From positions 1 through 5,907 of the forward strand of contig CAKSUE010000052.1 in the NCBI GenBank assembly GCA_934501135.1: 5,907 nt of DNA. The letters are read 5' to 3'. Numbering within the stretch: the first letter of the stretch is position 1; each line of letters opens with the position of its first letter. Under the pieces are notes generated by a model that was not told the origin of the DNA, searched no databases, and worked only from the letters and a program-made list of their open reading frames with translations. Made by a program: the position numbers and the translations under genes. The DNA comes from an uncultured Eubacteriales bacterium (GTDB lineage Bacteria; Bacillota; Clostridia; Oscillospirales; Acutalibacteraceae). Below, one piece after another: positions 4,904 to 5,907 of the stretch.

Positions 4904-5730
4904 TTAATTGATATCATAGCAACCATGCAGCCTCTTTTGCCTTCTGTTTTCCTGTGTGAGAACAATAATTCGTGGTTGCACTTTGTACATAGATCACTTA
5001 CACTTATATTATTTTCCTGTATACCAGCCTTTAAAAGTATGTGTTTATTAGTTTCGTGTAAATCTATTAGATACTTACCATTTTTATTATGCTTTATAAA
5101 CTTTTTTGTGTCAAGGTCATTTAATCCCAAAAATTCTTTATAAACGGGGTAGTCAACCTCAAAGCAACAGTAACCTATAGCTGGCCCAATGCCACAAACT
5201 ATATCAGATCTTTTAGAATTATATGTATTTTCCATTTTGTCCACCATAACTTCTCCGATCCTTTTTACCGTACCCCTCCAGCCAGCATGGGCTAACCCCA
5301 CAACTTTTTTTATAGGGTCTATAAAAAATAGGGGAGTGCAGTCTGCATAGTAGGTTACAAGTGTTACATCATTCCGGTTTGTAACGAGCCCGTCAATACT
5401 TTCCTGATCGTGACTTTTGTATATACCAATACCTTTATCAGCTGAATTAACAACTCTAATATTTAAATTATGGTCCTGTGACGAAGCTACAAGACTGTTA
5501 TAGTCAAATCCTGTGGCATCACAGAATAAATGATAATTTGCTATAACATTTTCCTTATCGTCTCCTCGGCTGAAGCCTAAATTCATTGATGCATATTCGC
5601 CTTTGCTGACACCACCAATTTTTGTTGAGAAAGCGTGATTTATAAAGTCGTATTTATCAAATTCCTTGAATGTTAAATATAATACGTTATTTTTTATATT
5701 TAAATCCATTACATCGCTCTTATATTTCAT
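4897..5730 (-). CDS. pgeF: Peptidoglycan editing factor PgeF (YfiH/YlmD, LACC1-like family)
   Basis: A 277-residue cytoplasmic protein of the family once called polyphenol oxidase or laccase domain. In E. coli PgeF removes wrongly incorporated L-Ser from UDP-MurNAc-L-Ser, keeping L-Ala at position 1 of the peptidoglycan stem; relatives also act on purine nucleosides (adenosine deaminase/phosphorylase activity). The His-Cys-His site is complete: His87 in SSQDH, Cys131 in YYADCTP and His148 in GLAHAGWRGT. Other family blocks are STKIGGVSKGEYASMNLG (35-52), DGLVT (113-117), GIGPAIGYCCFEV (180-192), and the end CTKCNHELLFSHRKTEGKRG. Length is normal. AGGAG at 5737-5741 lies 6 bases before the start. 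The stop of the preceding partial gene is 14 bases upstream and trhA follows after 23 bases, so it sits inside an operon. Confidence 0.96.
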   Translation of the reverse strand: MKYKSDVMDLNIKNNVLYLTFKEFDKYDFINHAFSTKIGGVSKGEYASMNLGFSRGDDKENVIANYHLFCDATGFDYNSLVASSQDHNLNIRVVNSADKGIGIYKSHDQESIDGLVTNRNDVTLVTYYADCTPLFFIDPIKKVVGLAHAGWRGTVKRIGEVMVDKMENTYNSKRSDIVCGIGPAIGYCCFEVDYPVYKEFLGLNDLDTKKFIKHNKNGKYLIDLHETNKHILLKAGIQENNISVSDLCTKCNHELLFSHRKTEGKRGCMVAMISIKS

Positions 5731-5744
5731 ACCTATCTCCTAAA

Positions 5745-5907
5745 TCAATCAATTTTTTTTGGCGAAACAATACGTTTTTTGATAACAATACCATCATATG
5801 TAAGTTTAAGCTGTAATTTTCCTGTAAATTCATGATCACAATTCTGACATTTAAATTTTGCTATAAGATTATTACAACTATACTTCCATTTTGTTATTCT
5901 TTTTGCT
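5745..5907 (-). CDS. C-terminal end of an unrecognised protein with a CxxC pair (partial)
   Basis: An open frame enters from the right edge and ends with TGA at 5745-5747, giving 53 C-terminal residues. It contains KFKCQNCDHEFTGKLQLKL: a CxxC knuckle that might be half of a zinc ribbon, then beta-strand-like residues and a basic tail KKRIVSPKKID. A further Cys lies ten residues before the pair. I do not recognise the family. The case for it being real rests on the uninterrupted frame to the edge, the zinc-knuckle-like motif, and the tight 14-base gap to pgeF, whose Shine-Dalgarno follows the stop directly. It would be the upstream partner of the pgeF-trhA-mscL operon. Confidence 0.65.
   Translation of the reverse strand, partial: AKRITKWKYSCNNLIAKFKCQNCDHEFTGKLQLKLTYDGIVIKKRIVSPKKID

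Noticed and set aside
4874..5143. Plus-strand 89-residue open frame opposite pgeF
   Set aside because: Antisense to pgeF with no ribosome binding site; Cys- and Phe-rich composition is typical of an AT-rich shadow frame.

Overview
The window comes from a low-GC, endospore-forming Firmicute, most likely Clostridium or a close relative. The evidence is the strongly AT-rich sequence, purine-rich Shine-Dalgarno sites, a tRNA-Asn downstream of a 5S rRNA gene, a secreted protein of the zinc-dependent phospholipase C (alpha-toxin/PC-PLC) family, and a fragment of a LysM protein of the spore-cortex-glycosidase type. The genus is inferred from style and content only.

Layout. Positions 1-661 are the tail of a ribosomal RNA operon: the 3' part of a 5S rRNA, a small gene for a divergent inorganic-pyrophosphatase-like protein (151-501), a perfectly formed tRNA-Asn(GTT) and an intrinsic terminator. 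Positions 804-2252 (minus strand) are one monocistronic unit with its own promoter and terminator. It encodes a secreted phospholipase-C-like protein with two internal tandem repeats, a probable ricin-type lectin tail and an incomplete set of metal ligands. Positions 2393-2605 are the 5' remnant of a LysM protein gene that stops inside its second LysM domain. Positions 2648-3741 are a second monocistronic unit, a membrane-anchored alpha/beta hydrolase with a consensus promoter and a strong terminator.

Positions 3726-5907 (minus strand) form a tight four-gene run: the C-terminal end of an unrecognised protein with a CxxC pair, then pgeF (peptidoglycan editing factor/YfiH family), a hemolysin III/TrhA-family membrane protein, and mscL with a C-terminal zinc ribbon. 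Gaps are 14 and 23 bases, followed by a 4-base ATGA overlap, so this is almost surely one operon. Its promoter lies beyond the right edge. It converges on the hydrolase gene, and one 13-bp hairpin serves both, with its stem encoding the last residues of MscL.

The cell-envelope theme (wall precursor editing, membrane homeostasis, mechanosensitive channel) is plausible for the operon, but the genes are not a known dedicated pathway. I see no CRISPR array, insertion sequence, phage module or clear new defence system. The most unusual items are the degenerate phospholipase-like protein with its heptad and Glu-Pro repeats, the pyrophosphatase-like gene between 5S rRNA and tRNA-Asn that lacks catalytic aspartates, and the 40-bp nested palindrome just before the tRNA.
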